This document shows positions 27,297 through 36,914 of a stretch of DNA of 64,000 bases, one piece after another (the first letter of the stretch is position 1; each line of letters starts with the position of its first letter). Source of the DNA: Alphaproteobacteria bacterium (GTDB lineage Bacteria > Pseudomonadota > Alphaproteobacteria > Rhizobiales > JAKIUO01); contig JAJRPI010000060.1 of NCBI GenBank assembly GCA_024280895.1, positions 1 through 64,000 on the forward strand, read 5' to 3'. Under the pieces are notes generated by a model that saw only the letters and a program-made list of their open reading frames with translations, was not told the DNA's origin and did no database searches. Made by a program: the position numbers and the translations under genes.

Positions 27297-29222
27297 CTAA
27301 GACGCTGCTTCATCGTGGAAAAAATCGTAGATAGCTTGCGCCAGGGTGGTGGAAACACCCTCGACTTGAGCGATATCACGCACCCCCGCATTAGTGACCG
27401 CTTTTGCCGACCCAAAATGGCGCAACAAAGCCCGTTTGCGCATAGCGCCAACATTGGGTACATCATCAAGCGGATTACGCGCCATGCTCTTTTTGCGTCG
27501 CGCCCGATGCGTGCCAATCGCAAACCGATGCGCCTCATCACGCAAACGCTGGATGAAATACATCACAGGATCGCGAGGTTCCAGGGAAAAAGGCGGGCGA
27601 CCGGGTATGAAAAAGCGCTCGCGCCCAGCATTGCGATCCGGCCCCTTGGCAACACCAATATAAGGAATATCGGTGATACCAAGATCCGCCAGCGCATCAC
27701 CGACCGCCGACACCTGCCCAGCTCCACCATCGATCAATAACAGATCGGGCTTAAGAGGCGCGGCGTCTTCATCATCATCCTGCTTACTTTGTTGCTCGAA
27801 TTTTTCCAATTGCTTCAGGTAACGCGAAAACCGGCGTTCCATGACTTCACGCATCATGCCAAAATCATCTCCCGGTGTAAGGGTTTTGGATTTAATATTG
27901 AATTTTCTGTACTGGCTTTTGATCCACCCTTCACGGCCCGCCACTACCATGGCGCCAATGGCGTCGGTCCCTTGAATATGGCTGTTATCATAAATTTCGA
28001 TGCGGCGCGGCGCGCTTTCCAGATCAAAACACTCCGCCAGCCCCGCCAACAGTTTTCGCTGTGAGGCGCTGTCCGACAATTTGCGTCCCAGGGCTTGACG
28101 TGCAGTGGCCAACGCATGTTCGACCAGCGTGCGTTTTTCACCCTTCATGGGCGTCTGAACAGCAACTTTGCGCCCCGACTTTTCACTCAATGCCTCGCCA
28201 AGCAATAATCTACCGGGCAGGTCATGAGAAATCAGGACCTGACGCGGGCACGGTTTATTATCGTAAAACTGGGCGATAAAGCTTTCCAGAATTTCGGCAT
28301 CGCCATGACTTTTATCGGAGCGGGGATAGTAGGCCCGATTGCCCCAGTTTTGTCCGGTGCGAAAAAAAAACACCTGAATACAGGACTGCCCGCCTTCGCT
28401 ATGCACGGCAAAAATATCTGCCTCATCAAAGCCTGAAGCATGAACGCCTCCCCCGCCCTGAACATGGGTAAGAGCGGCCAGACGGTCGCGAAAACTGGCC
28501 GCTCGCTCATACTCTTGCTGCTTCGACGCATCTTCCATGCGCTTGGCCAGATGAGTTTGTACATTGGTGCTTTTGCCCGATAAAAATCGCCGCGCTTCCA
28601 CGACCAGCTCGCCATAATCTTGCAGGCTGATATCCTTTGTGCATGGGGCCGAGCAGCGCTTGATTTGAAACAACAAACAAGGGCGGGTGCGGTTGACATA
28701 GACGCTATCTGAACAAGAACGCAGCAAAAATGCCCGTTGCAAGGAATTCAGCGCCTGATTGACGGCCCCGGCAGAGGCGAAGGGACCAAAATAATCCCCT
28801 TTACGCTTGCGAGAACCGCGATGCTTCACCAGTTGCGGGGCTTCATGATCGTCGGCGATAAGGATATATGGAAACGCTTTGTCATCGCGCAGCAAAACAT
28901 TGTAGCGAGGTTTCAGGCGCTTGATCAAATTGGCTTCCAGCAAAAGCGCCTCTGATTCGGTCGCCGTCGTGATGACCTCCATCGAGCAGGTGCCCATGAT
29001 CATGCGCTGGATGCGATTGGTGTGACCATTGAGGCGGGTATAACTCACAACTCGCTTGGAGAGCGCCTTGGCCTTACCCACATATAGCACATTTTCGTGC
29101 TTATCGAGCATGCGGTAAACACCGGGCGTAGCAGGCAGCGTTTTGACAAACCGAGCGATCACCTCTGGCCCTTTTGGAGGCTCAACGGGGACGTTTTTTT
29201 TCTGCTTTTCGCTCATTGTCAT
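27297..29222 (-). CDS. uvrC: Excinuclease ABC subunit C
   Basis: UvrC makes both incisions in nucleotide excision repair with UvrAB. The 641-residue protein has the GIY-YIG nuclease domain ([27 protein letters not shown]), a UvrB-binding UVR segment near residues 225-260, the RNase H-like domain ([31 protein letters not shown]) and a C-terminal helix-hairpin-helix ([20 protein letters not shown]). The start at 29222 has no strong ribosome site. A foldback element begins only 8 bases upstream and may have replaced the original leader. Confidence 0.95.
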   Translation of the reverse strand: MTMSEKQKKNVPVEPPKGPEVIARFVKTLPATPGVYRMLDKHENVLYVGKAKALSKRVVSYTRLNGHTNRIQRMIMGTCSMEVITTATESEALLLEANLIKRLKPRYNVLLRDDKAFPYILIADDHEAPQLVKHRGSRKRKGDYFGPFASAGAVNQALNSLQRAFLLRSCSDSVYVNRTRPCLLFQIKRCSAPCTKDISLQDYGELVVEARRFLSGKSTNVQTHLAKRMEDASKQQEYERAASFRDRLAALTHVQGGGGVHASGFDEADIFAVHSEGGQSCIQVFFFRTGQNWGNRAYYPRSDKSHGDAEILESFIAQFYDNKPCPRQVLISHDLPGRLLLGEALSEKSGRKVAVQTPMKGEKRTLVEHALATARQALGRKLSDSASQRKLLAGLAECFDLESAPRRIEIYDNSHIQGTDAIGAMVVAGREGWIKSQYRKFNIKSKTLTPGDDFGMMREVMERRFSRYLKQLEKFEQQSKQDDDEDAAPLKPDLLLIDGGAGQVSAVGDALADLGITDIPYIGVAKGPDRNAGRERFFIPGRPPFSLEPRDPVMYFIQRLRDEAHRFAIGTHRARRKKSMARNPLDDVPNVGAMRKRALLRHFGSAKAVTNAGVRDIAQVEGVSTTLAQAIYDFFHDEAAS

Positions 29223-29230
29223 AACGATCT

Positions 29231-29388
29231 AGGGTTCGTGCATAAATAAGTGATGCTTTTAGCGCCGTATTTTTGTTTGTCAGTTAGGCGCGAAAAGGGG
29301 CGTATAGCCAGCTATATAACCCTTTTTGCAACGACACTGACGGATAAAAAGACAAGCTAAAAGTATTAGTTATTTATGCACGAACCCT
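29231..29388. mobile_element. 158-bp foldback MITE-like element
   Basis: The ends are a 33-base inverted repeat: AGGGTTCGTGCATAAATAA begins the left arm and the right arm matches it at 30 of 33 bases. The interior also folds back (GTCAGT, AAAAGGG and TATAGC recur in inverted order), so nearly the whole element is one imperfect hairpin. It has no coding capacity. The flanks are CTA and TTA around the GGG/CCC ends; no clean target duplication could be fixed. It lies between the uvrC start and the stop codon of the upstream gene. Confidence 0.75.
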
Positions 29389-30119
29389 TAGGTCTGCGTT
29401 CTTTGCTTGATCATCCGATATAAGAGCGCTACGCCGCCCGCTGCAACCAGATGTTTTACGGGATGCCCAGCGATCATTTGCCCGCTCAGATCATAAATCT
29501 GATGATCTGCCAATTCCAGCAGTTTCGCCAGCACATAAAGGCCAAGAGCGCCCGCTATATAATTTTTCTGGCAATATTGACTGCGATAAAACAACAGCAA
29601 TATAAGGATTGTCAGCAATGGGAAAAACTGCACCCAGACATAAAGCCGCAAATCGTCATACACCCCCCACACAAGCACTGACGCCGCTCCCAGCGCCAGA
29701 CAGGGAAGCAGCAGATATTTTTGCGCTCGCTCGTCGACATATTCGCAGAGCAGCGCCACAAACAATCCCATAAATCCCACGGCCATCGGCAAGCGGTCCC
29801 AGACCAAAGTCTTATTATCCGGGTGCAAATGATACCATGAGGAGCCAAACGCCACAAAAGCAACGCTGAGGAAAAACACACTCCATGAAAGACGCGCTCG
29901 TAGATCAACACGACGCATGCAGAAAAACAGCCCGATAAGTCCAACGAACAAAAACGGTCCATTTGAAACCACGTTCCAAAAATTGGCGATGCCAGCCTTG
30001 GTGCTTTGACCGGCAAATTGATGATATGAGAGATCTTGTGTTAGGGGCGCGAGCAAAAAAATGCCGGCCAGCGAAATGATGGCGATGGACAACAATGCTT
30101 CAGAGCGACCCCAGCTCAT
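29388..30119 (-). CDS. Ceramidase-like (CREST superfamily) membrane protein
   Basis: A 243-residue protein with about seven hydrophobic segments. The motifs SSWYHLHPDN (Ser/His), LVWDRLPM (Asp) and AGHPVKHLVAA (HxxxH) match the metal-hydrolase signature of the alkaline ceramidase/CREST superfamily, so a membrane lipid amidase is plausible. The substrate is unknown. The ATG at 30119 overlaps the stop of the ABC-F gene (ATGA) and has GGAGGG before it. The stop codon reaches one base into the foldback element, so its C-terminus may be altered. Confidence 0.72.
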   Translation of the reverse strand: MSWGRSEALLSIAIISLAGIFLLAPLTQDLSYHQFAGQSTKAGIANFWNVVSNGPFLFVGLIGLFFCMRRVDLRARLSWSVFFLSVAFVAFGSSWYHLHPDNKTLVWDRLPMAVGFMGLFVALLCEYVDERAQKYLLLPCLALGAASVLVWGVYDDLRLYVWVQFFPLLTILILLLFYRSQYCQKNYIAGALGLYVLAKLLELADHQIYDLSGQMIAGHPVKHLVAAGGVALLYRMIKQRTQT

Positions 30120-31945
30120 GATCCCTCCAGTTCCTCGCGCATCATCTCCAGACGCAACCATTCCTCTTCCAGATTATCATGTTTTTCTTGCGCGTCAGAC
30201 AGGGCATTGACCGCCTTTTCAAAGGCATCTGGATCGCGGGCATATAATTCGTGATCATCAAGTTTGGCCTCATGAGAGGCCATGACTTGTTTTAGCTCTT
30301 GCATCTGAGTGGGAATATTTTCCAGTGCAAACTTATCTTTGTAGGTGAGTTTATCGCCAGATTTACCAGTCGTTTTTTTTGTGCCCGACTTATTCCCCAG
30401 CTTTTGCTTTTTTTCTTTTGCGCCTGCTTTTTGCTCCCTGGCGACCAGTTTGCGCTGCTCAAGCATATCGCTATAACCACCCGCATAGCTGAGCCACTGC
30501 CCCCCTTCTTCGACAGCCAGTGTCATGGAGACAACACGATCAAGAAAATCGCGGTCATGGCTGACCAGTAGCACTGTGCCGCTATAGTCCGACAATAGCT
30601 CTTGCAGCAGATCTAGAGTTTCAAGATCCAGATCATTTGTGGGCTCGTCCAACACGAGGAGATTGGATGGGCTGGCAAAGGCGCGCGCCAGCATCAAGCG
30701 GCCGCGCTCACCTCCCGACAATTTTCCAATGGGCGTGCGCGCCTGTTCGGGCAAAAACAAAAAGTCCTTCATATAGCTCATGACATGGCGCTGCTCATCG
30801 CCAACGGCAACCATATCACCGCCGCCGCCCGTCAAAATGTCCTTGAGGGTCATATCGGCATCAAGGCTTTCGCGTTTTTGATCCAGTGTAACAACGTCCA
30901 GATTGGCACCAAGGCGCACCGAACCACTATCTGGCGCCAGCTCTCCCGTCAGCAGACGAATGAGCGTTGTTTTACCCGTACCATTTGCCCCGACCAGACC
31001 AATCCGGTCCCGCCGGTTGATCTTGATCGACAGATCCTTGATAAGCTCGCGCTCATCGTATGATTTGGAAATTTCCTTGGCCTCGATGACCAGTTTGCCA
31101 GAGCGCTCACTTTCCGAGGCGCTAATATTATCGCGATCAAACTTCTTGGTCACCCCAGCTTTCATCTGCTTCTTTAAATCTCGCAAGGCATGCAGATCAC
31201 CAAGGCGCTTTTGATTGCGCTTGCGCCGCGCAGTGACACCATAGGTCAACCAGTGCTCTTCACGCACGATTTTACGATCGAGCTTGTGACGCATCTGCTC
31301 TTCTTCCAGCAAATGTTTTTCACGCCAATCCTCAAACAGCTCAAATCCACCCTTCATGTTTTTGGTAATGCCGCGATCAATCCAGATGGTGCGCGATGAC
31401 AGATTGGTCAAAAAACGCCGGTCATGACTGATCAGGACAATCGCCGAGCTCATTTGCTTAAGCTCGGTTTCGAGCCATTCAATGGTTGTCACATCAAGAT
31501 GATTGGTCGGCTCATCGAGCAGCAAAATATCTGGTTCGGGTGCCAATACCCGGGCCAGCGCAGCGCGCCGGGTCTCGCCCCCCGACAGATCTTGCGGGCG
31601 CTCGCTACCATTCAGCCCCAACTGCTCCAGCAGATAGATCGCGCGATAATCGACTTCGCCATCATGGAACCCGTCTTCCACATATTCAAGCACGGTTTTA
31701 TAGCTGGAAAAATCGGGTTCCTGCTCAAGATACTGAACGGTCACGCCGGGTTTAATAAACCGCTCCCCCTCATCCATCTCAACCAAATCGGCAGCGATTT
31801 TCAATAGGGTAGATTTTCCCGAGCCGTTACGCCCCACAAGGCATAATCGGTCGCGTTCCTCAATAGTCAGGCTTGCGCCCTCCAGCAAGGGGGTGCCGCC
31901 AAATGTCAGGTATATGTTTTGCAAAGTTAAAAGTGGTGGAGCCAT
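30116..31945 (-). CDS. uup: ABC-F family ATPase, Uup type
   Basis: A 609-residue cytoplasmic protein with two ABC ATPase domains and no membrane part. Walker A motifs are GRNGSGKST and GANGTGKTT. Signatures are LSGGETRRAALARVL and LSGGERGRLMLARAF. Walker B motifs are LLLDEPTNHLD and LVLDEPTNDLD. A C-terminal coiled coil (after about residue 540) is the DNA/ribosome-binding tail of Uup. Members act on the ribosome or on replication intermediates. It is coupled to the ceramidase-like gene by a 4-base overlap. Confidence 0.9.
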   Translation of the reverse strand: MAPPLLTLQNIYLTFGGTPLLEGASLTIEERDRLCLVGRNGSGKSTLLKIAADLVEMDEGERFIKPGVTVQYLEQEPDFSSYKTVLEYVEDGFHDGEVDYRAIYLLEQLGLNGSERPQDLSGGETRRAALARVLAPEPDILLLDEPTNHLDVTTIEWLETELKQMSSAIVLISHDRRFLTNLSSRTIWIDRGITKNMKGGFELFEDWREKHLLEEEQMRHKLDRKIVREEHWLTYGVTARRKRNQKRLGDLHALRDLKKQMKAGVTKKFDRDNISASESERSGKLVIEAKEISKSYDERELIKDLSIKINRRDRIGLVGANGTGKTTLIRLLTGELAPDSGSVRLGANLDVVTLDQKRESLDADMTLKDILTGGGGDMVAVGDEQRHVMSYMKDFLFLPEQARTPIGKLSGGERGRLMLARAFASPSNLLVLDEPTNDLDLETLDLLQELLSDYSGTVLLVSHDRDFLDRVVSMTLAVEEGGQWLSYAGGYSDMLEQRKLVAREQKAGAKEKKQKLGNKSGTKKTTGKSGDKLTYKDKFALENIPTQMQELKQVMASHEAKLDDHELYARDPDAFEKAVNALSDAQEKHDNLEEEWLRLEMMREELEGS

Positions 31946-32083
31946 AGGGTGAAGTACAGCGCCCGATCGATGCTGGCAAGCTTGTTATCCCAGATCTTGA
32001 AATTCGAGCTGTTGATATAAGGTCTTCAACTCTTAAAGCCCGGATGAATCGAGTGAAAAGCGCCACTTATTGATATTGATCGT

Positions 32084-32111
32084 TTGACAAAGTAAAATAA
32101 AAACTTATTTC
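32084..32111 (+). promoter_or_regulatory. Candidate promoter of the ABC-2 exporter
   Basis: A perfect TTGACA (32084-32089), a 16-base spacer and TATTTC lie 65 to 92 bases before the ATPase gene, in an AT-rich stretch. Confidence 0.35.
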
Positions 32112-32175
32112 TAGAGCGAGCTTCGTCAAAACCATTGGCGAGTTCGCGACCTAAGGGCAAGAGGGATATAGCTGG

Positions 32176-33120
32176 ATGCAGAAAGAAAATACCAACCAGT
32201 CGGTTATTCAGATTGAGAATCTGTCAAAGTCCTATCCGCCGGACTTCAAAGCCCTCAATAAGATCAATCTGGAGATCAAACACGGTGAGATTTTCGCCCT
32301 GTTAGGACCAAACGGGGCGGGTAAAACGACGCTCATCAGCATCATTTGTGGCATTTCAAACCCCACATCCGGGCGTGTTTTGGTCAATGGCAAAAATATC
32401 ATCTCAGATTTTCGCGCCACTCGCGCCATTATAGGGCTGGTGCCACAAGAACTGACCACGGACGCGTTCGAAACCGTCTGGGATACGGTGTCCTTTACGC
32501 GCGGTCTGTTCGGCAAAAGCCGCAACTCCGCCCATATCGAAAAAATACTCCGACAATTGACCTTATGGGACAAGAAGGACGACAAAATCATGACCCTGTC
32601 CGGGGGCATGAAACGCCGCGTCTTGATCGCCAAAGCCTTGTCCCATGAGCCTGACATCTTGTTTCTGGATGAACCAACGGCAGGCGTTGATGTCGAATTG
32701 CGCAAAGATATGTGGGAAATTGTGCGCGGCCTGCAAAAGACCGGCGTGACGATCATCCTCACCACTCACTATATTGATGAAGCCGAAGAGATGGCCGACC
32801 GTATTGGCATCATCAACAAGGGCGAGCTGATACTGGTGGAAGAAAAAGCCTCGCTCATGAAGAAACTGGGCAAGAAACAGCTGGCATTAGAACTCCAGGA
32901 AAAGCTGAAAAAAGTCCCCAAGACGCTGAAAAAGTATAAACTTGAGCTGGTCAATAATGGCAATTGCCTCATCTATACCTATGATACCAAGGCCAAACAC
33001 ACAGGGATTACCGCTCTTTTGGGTGAACTTAGCGAGGCTGGTATCAAATTTAAAGATCTCAATACGAGCAAAAGCTCCCTCGAAGATATATTTGTTAGTC
33101 TGGTGAAAGAAACCACATGA
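32176..33120 (+). CDS. ABC-2 type transporter, ATP-binding protein
   Basis: A 314-residue ATPase of the DrrA/YadG type. Walker A is [11 protein letters not shown], the signature is [15 protein letters not shown], Walker B is [12 protein letters not shown] and the switch His is in [14 protein letters not shown]-terminal extension of about 80 residues is usual for this group. AGAGGGATATAG precedes the ATG. The stop overlaps the permease start (ATGA), so the two form a two-gene exporter of unknown cargo. Confidence 0.9.
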   Translation: MQKENTNQSVIQIENLSKSYPPDFKALNKINLEIKHGEIFALLGPNGAGKTTLISIICGISNPTSGRVLVNGKNIISDFRATRAIIGLVPQELTTDAFETVWDTVSFTRGLFGKSRNSAHIEKILRQLTLWDKKDDKIMTLSGGMKRRVLIAKALSHEPDILFLDEPTAGVDVELRKDMWEIVRGLQKTGVTIILTTHYIDEAEEMADRIGIINKGELILVEEKASLMKKLGKKQLALELQEKLKKVPKTLKKYKLELVNNGNCLIYTYDTKAKHTGITALLGELSEAGIKFKDLNTSKSSLEDIFVSLVKETT

Positions 33121-33878
33121 ATATAGAAGCCGTAAAAGCCATCTACCGATTTGAAATGGCCCGTGCTCGTCGCACCGTTTTTCAAAGCATCGTCTCGCCA
33201 GTGATCTCAACGGCGCTGTATTTCATCGTCTTTGGATCGGCGATTGGCTCGCGCATTACCGAGATCGAGGGCATCTCCTATGGCTCTTTCATTGTGCCGG
33301 GGCTGATCATGCTCATGGTCTTGACCCAGAGCATCGCCAACGCGTCCTTTGGGATTTATTTCCCCAAATTCACCGGCACAATCTATGAGATCTTGTCGGC
33401 CCCGATTTCGTCGTTTGAAATCGTGCTGGGATATGTGGGAGCGGCGGCCACAAAAAGCTTGATATTGGGACTGATTATCCTTGCAACGGCCCATCTGTTC
33501 GTACCGCTTGAGATCCAGCATCCTTTCTGGATGTTGGCCTTTCTGGTCCTCACTTGTATCACCTTCAGCCTGTTTGGCTTTATCATCGGTGTTTGGGCCG
33601 ATGGTTTTGAAAAACTGCAGATCATTCCCTTGCTGGTGATCACGCCGCTGGTTTTTCTGGGCGGCACCTTCTACTCAATCTCGATGCTGCCGCCATTCTG
33701 GCAAACGGTGTCGTTCTTTAATCCAGTTGTTTATCTGGTCAGTGGCTTTCGCTGGAGCTTTTTCGAGATGGCCGATGTCAATGTCTGGCTCAGCCTTGGC
33801 ATGATCGGCTTTTTCCTGGCCCTTTGCATGGCCACGATCTGGTGGATCTTCCATACCGGCTATGAGATCAAGGATTAG
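33117..33878 (+). CDS. ABC-2 type transporter, permease protein
   Basis: A 253-residue membrane protein with about six spans. The stretches [38 protein letters not shown] and [18 protein letters not shown] are typical of ABC-2 permeases of the YadH/NodJ type. It overlaps the ATPase gene by four bases, which supports a single complex. The substrate cannot be told; drug, polysaccharide or lipid export are all possible. Confidence 0.9.
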   Translation: MNIEAVKAIYRFEMARARRTVFQSIVSPVISTALYFIVFGSAIGSRITEIEGISYGSFIVPGLIMLMVLTQSIANASFGIYFPKFTGTIYEILSAPISSFEIVLGYVGAAATKSLILGLIILATAHLFVPLEIQHPFWMLAFLVLTCITFSLFGFIIGVWADGFEKLQIIPLLVITPLVFLGGTFYSISMLPPFWQTVSFFNPVVYLVSGFRWSFFEMADVNVWLSLGMIGFFLALCMATIWWIFHTGYEIKD

Positions 33879-33888
33879 GAGCCAATTC

Positions 33889-34596
33889 CTAACCGCGATA
33901 CCCGCTGGCCACCACATACATTTCAGCGCTATCAGCGCGGCTGGCTTTTGGTTTGACGTGCTTGACGGTCTTGAAATCGCGTTTCATATCGGCCAGCAAT
34001 GTGTGCTCTGTGCCACCAGCCAGCACCTTGGCAACAAATACGCCTCCGGGTTCGAGAACCTCGCGGGCAAATTCCAAAGCAACTTCGCACAGGCCCATTA
34101 TACGCATATGGTCGGTCTGCTTGTGTCCAGTCGATGGCGCTGCCATATCGGATAGCACAACATCGACCCCCTTGCCGCCAATTAATTCACGGATGCGATC
34201 AGGAGCCTGCTCATCCATGAAATCTATTTGCAGAAAATGGGCACCGGCCACCGCATCCATATGGTTGATATCGATGGCCACGAGGTGCCCGCCTCCGTGC
34301 TCTGTGCGTATGCGTTTTGAGGCAACTTGTGACCAGCCACCAGGCGTCGCGCCCAGATCAACAACACAACGACCAGGTTTTAAAAAGTGCAGCTTGTCGT
34401 CAATTTCCACAAGCTTATAAGCCGCTCTGGAGCGATAGCCATCGCGTTGTGCCGCCGCAACATATGGGTCATTGAGCTGACGTTGCAGCCATTTGGTCGA
34501 AGAGGGTTTGCGGCCACGCGCCGTTTTCACACGAACCGAGAGTTCGCGCGCGCCTTTACCGCCTTTGCCACCAGTTTTTGATGCTTTGGCCATCAT
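33889..34596 (-). CDS. rlmE: 23S rRNA 2'-O-methyltransferase RlmE (FtsJ/RrmJ)
   Basis: It methylates the 2'-OH of U2552 in the ribosomal A-loop using SAM. The 235-residue protein has SRAAYKLVEIDDKLHFLKPG, the SAM motif VVDLGATPGGWSQVA and VLSDMAAPSTG, with the K-D-K-E catalytic tetrad context present. A basic, glycine-rich N-terminal tail of about 25 residues precedes the core. It overlaps the ppx/gppA-like gene by four bases, a pairing common in alphaproteobacteria. Confidence 0.93.
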   Translation of the reverse strand: MMAKASKTGGKGGKGARELSVRVKTARGRKPSSTKWLQRQLNDPYVAAAQRDGYRSRAAYKLVEIDDKLHFLKPGRCVVDLGATPGGWSQVASKRIRTEHGGGHLVAIDINHMDAVAGAHFLQIDFMDEQAPDRIRELIGGKGVDVVLSDMAAPSTGHKQTDHMRIMGLCEVALEFAREVLEPGGVFVAKVLAGGTEHTLLADMKRDFKTVKHVKPKASRADSAEMYVVASGYRG

Positions 34597-35879
34597 CTTT
34601 CCCGTCTGTTTCTTTGAGCTTTATTACGCTGCCGCGATTGCCCGACATTGTCCTCGGCCATCAGTGAAGCAAGAATGCCCTCGCGCAAGCCACGATCAGC
34701 TACGCGCAGGCGGTCACAGGGCCACATGCGCATGATTGCCTCTAATATGGCACATCCGCCCAGCACCAGATCAGCGCGTTCGTTGCCGATACAAGGTTGT
34801 GCGGCTCTTTTTTCAAAACTCATATTGACTAAAACCCGTGAGACATCGCGCACATCAATTGATTTCAACCAGCAACCATCCACCTTGCGGCGATCATAAA
34901 ACGACAAACCCAGATAGATACCGGCCAGCGTCGTGACGGTCCCTGAAGTCCCTAACAGATAGGCATTGCCGCTCATCAACTGTTCGGCAATCTGGTTCTT
35001 TTGTTCAAAGCCTTCCAGCAGATCCATCACATAAAGAACCATTTCTTCAAAAATCTGCGGGGTCACATCATGACCGCCAAATTTTTCTGAAATCGTCACC
35101 ACCCCGATCGGTAATGACGTCCAGCAAGAAATACTGGATTGGGCTGCCAGCCGATCTTTCAGGCTATTGCGACTTGGTGATTGCTGATTGCGCAAATCAA
35201 GCCAGATCAATTCTGAGGAGCCACCACCAATATCAAACACCAGCGCACCGCTACTATTTGGCTCCAGCAGCGACGCACAGCCAGACACCGCCAATCGTGC
35301 TTCGGTTTCCTGATCAATGATTTCCAGCTCAAGGCCGGTTTTTTCTCGCACCCGCTCGATAAATTCATCGGCATTGCCAGCGACACGACAGGCTTGCGTT
35401 GCGATAAGCCGCGAGCGCTTAACGGCCCGGCGCTGCATCTTTTTTGAGCAGACCTGCAAAGCATCAATGGTGCGTTTCATGGCTGCTTCTGACAAGATGC
35501 CAGTGGTACTGACCCCCTCACCCAACCGAATAATCCGAGAAAAAGCATCAACCACTCGAAAACCACGCCGCGAGGGCCGTGCGACGAGCAAGCGGCAATT
35601 ATTGGTGCCAAGATCAAGGGCAGCATAAACGGGAGGTATGATTTTACGTGAAGATTGCGCTGCGCCGCTTGAGCGAGCACCGGCAAGCTCTTTTGCCGAT
35701 TGAGAGGGCACGCCCCCAGCGGATTTGCCCTTTGAGCGCCTGCGCTTATGTTTTCTGCCGGTTTTGTCTGGCTCTGGCAGTCCACTCATCCCCAAATCTT
35801 CTTTGGGTGCTGATGGGTGTCGTTGCGCAAAAATCCCTTGTTCATCAACCGGCCGCCCTTTATCGGCTGCCCCTGTCAC
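34593..35879 (-). CDS. Ppx/GppA-family exopolyphosphatase / guanosine pentaphosphatase
   Basis: A 428-residue protein of the ASKHA fold. The core begins YAALDLGTNNCRLLVARP near residue 88; LVFDIGGGSSELIW and LLGTSGTVTTLAGIYL are the phosphate-binding loops. The first 85 residues are low-complexity and basic, an extension beyond the catalytic domain. The GTG start is preceded by GGAGAATTGAA. Members hydrolyse polyphosphate or pppGpp; which applies here is not visible. It is coupled to rlmE. Confidence 0.88.
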   Translation of the reverse strand: MTGAADKGRPVDEQGIFAQRHPSAPKEDLGMSGLPEPDKTGRKHKRRRSKGKSAGGVPSQSAKELAGARSSGAAQSSRKIIPPVYAALDLGTNNCRLLVARPSRRGFRVVDAFSRIIRLGEGVSTTGILSEAAMKRTIDALQVCSKKMQRRAVKRSRLIATQACRVAGNADEFIERVREKTGLELEIIDQETEARLAVSGCASLLEPNSSGALVFDIGGGSSELIWLDLRNQQSPSRNSLKDRLAAQSSISCWTSLPIGVVTISEKFGGHDVTPQIFEEMVLYVMDLLEGFEQKNQIAEQLMSGNAYLLGTSGTVTTLAGIYLGLSFYDRRKVDGCWLKSIDVRDVSRVLVNMSFEKRAAQPCIGNERADLVLGGCAILEAIMRMWPCDRLRVADRGLREGILASLMAEDNVGQSRQRNKAQRNRRER

Positions 35880-36091
35880 TTCAATTCTCCAGCGCCTGGA
35901 TTATGGGCTGGCAACGGGCCATTTCCCCTTGCTAACCGATCCGTCAGGCGTCTTGCCGGATTTACACTTGATAACACTCTAACATTTTCAGCGTAGCGGT
36001 AAAGAGCAATCTTGTTTCGTCTCAACGAACGGGTTAACAAAGGCTTCGATGGCGCATCAATGTGCTCTTTTACAACAAGGATCGTCTCCCT

Positions 36092-36901
36092 ATGCCTCGC
36101 CCCCCCAAAAGCCCTAAAAAACCGCAACAAAAAAGCTGGCAAAAACGTGGCTCAGTAAAATCCAAAAGCGGGGCTGCACGTAATCACGATTGGCTATATG
36201 GCAGGCACGCCGTCATTGCGGCTATTGAAAACCCCGACCGCCAGATCGACAAACTATATGCCACCAATAATGCTCTCAAGGATATTGAAACGCTGGTTGA
36301 GCAATCTGATCTAACCGCCACCCCCTCCACGACGACCGAGATCAGCGCTATGCTGCCTCCTGGCGCCGTTCATCAAGGGATCGCGGTGAAAGTAAAACCG
36401 CTGCCGGAGGCAAGCCTTGAAGATCTGCCATTTGACCGCCCGGTCATCGTACTTGATCAGGTCACCGATCCTCACAATGTCGGTGCAATTTTGCGCTCTG
36501 GTGCTGTTTTCAATGCCTCTGCCGTCATTATGACCCGCCGCAATAGCCCCCCTGTGACGGGGGTTTTGGCAAAATCTGCCTGTGGAGCGCTAGAGCATGT
36601 GAGCGTGATTTATGTTGGTAATCTCTCGCAAGCACTCAAGACATTGGGAAAGATTGGCTTTTGGAGAATTGGCTTTGCAGGCGAAGCGAGCGACGCCTTT
36701 GAAAACTCCCCCGCTTTGCGAGACCAGCGCCAACCTGTGGCTATCGTGCTAGGAGCCGAGGACAAGGGCTTACGGCGCCTATCAAAAGAGCAATGTGATG
36801 AAGTTTGCCATATTACAACGAAAGGTGCTCTTTCTTCTCTCAATGTCTCAAATGCAGCTGCAATCGCCCTACACGCGCTCGATCAGACCAAAATAAAATA
36901 A
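36092..36901 (+). CDS. rlmB: 23S rRNA 2'-O-methyltransferase RlmB (SpoU/TrmH family)
   Basis: A 269-residue SPOUT methyltransferase. After a basic tail, the substrate-binding domain starts at WLYGRHAVIAAIENPDRQ. The knot motifs are VLDQVTDPHNVGAILRSG, IVLGAEDKGLRRLSKE and SSLNVSNAAAIALH. It modifies G2251 of 23S rRNA in E. coli. The ATG at 36092 has AAGGATC about ten bases upstream; the GTG at 36062 lacks a site. It is convergent with the giant TPR gene. Confidence 0.9.
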   Translation: MPRPPKSPKKPQQKSWQKRGSVKSKSGAARNHDWLYGRHAVIAAIENPDRQIDKLYATNNALKDIETLVEQSDLTATPSTTTEISAMLPPGAVHQGIAVKVKPLPEASLEDLPFDRPVIVLDQVTDPHNVGAILRSGAVFNASAVIMTRRNSPPVTGVLAKSACGALEHVSVIYVGNLSQALKTLGKIGFWRIGFAGEASDAFENSPALRDQRQPVAIVLGAEDKGLRRLSKEQCDEVCHITTKGALSSLNVSNAAAIALHALDQTKIK

Positions 36902-36914
36902 CTAAGATCGCGAC

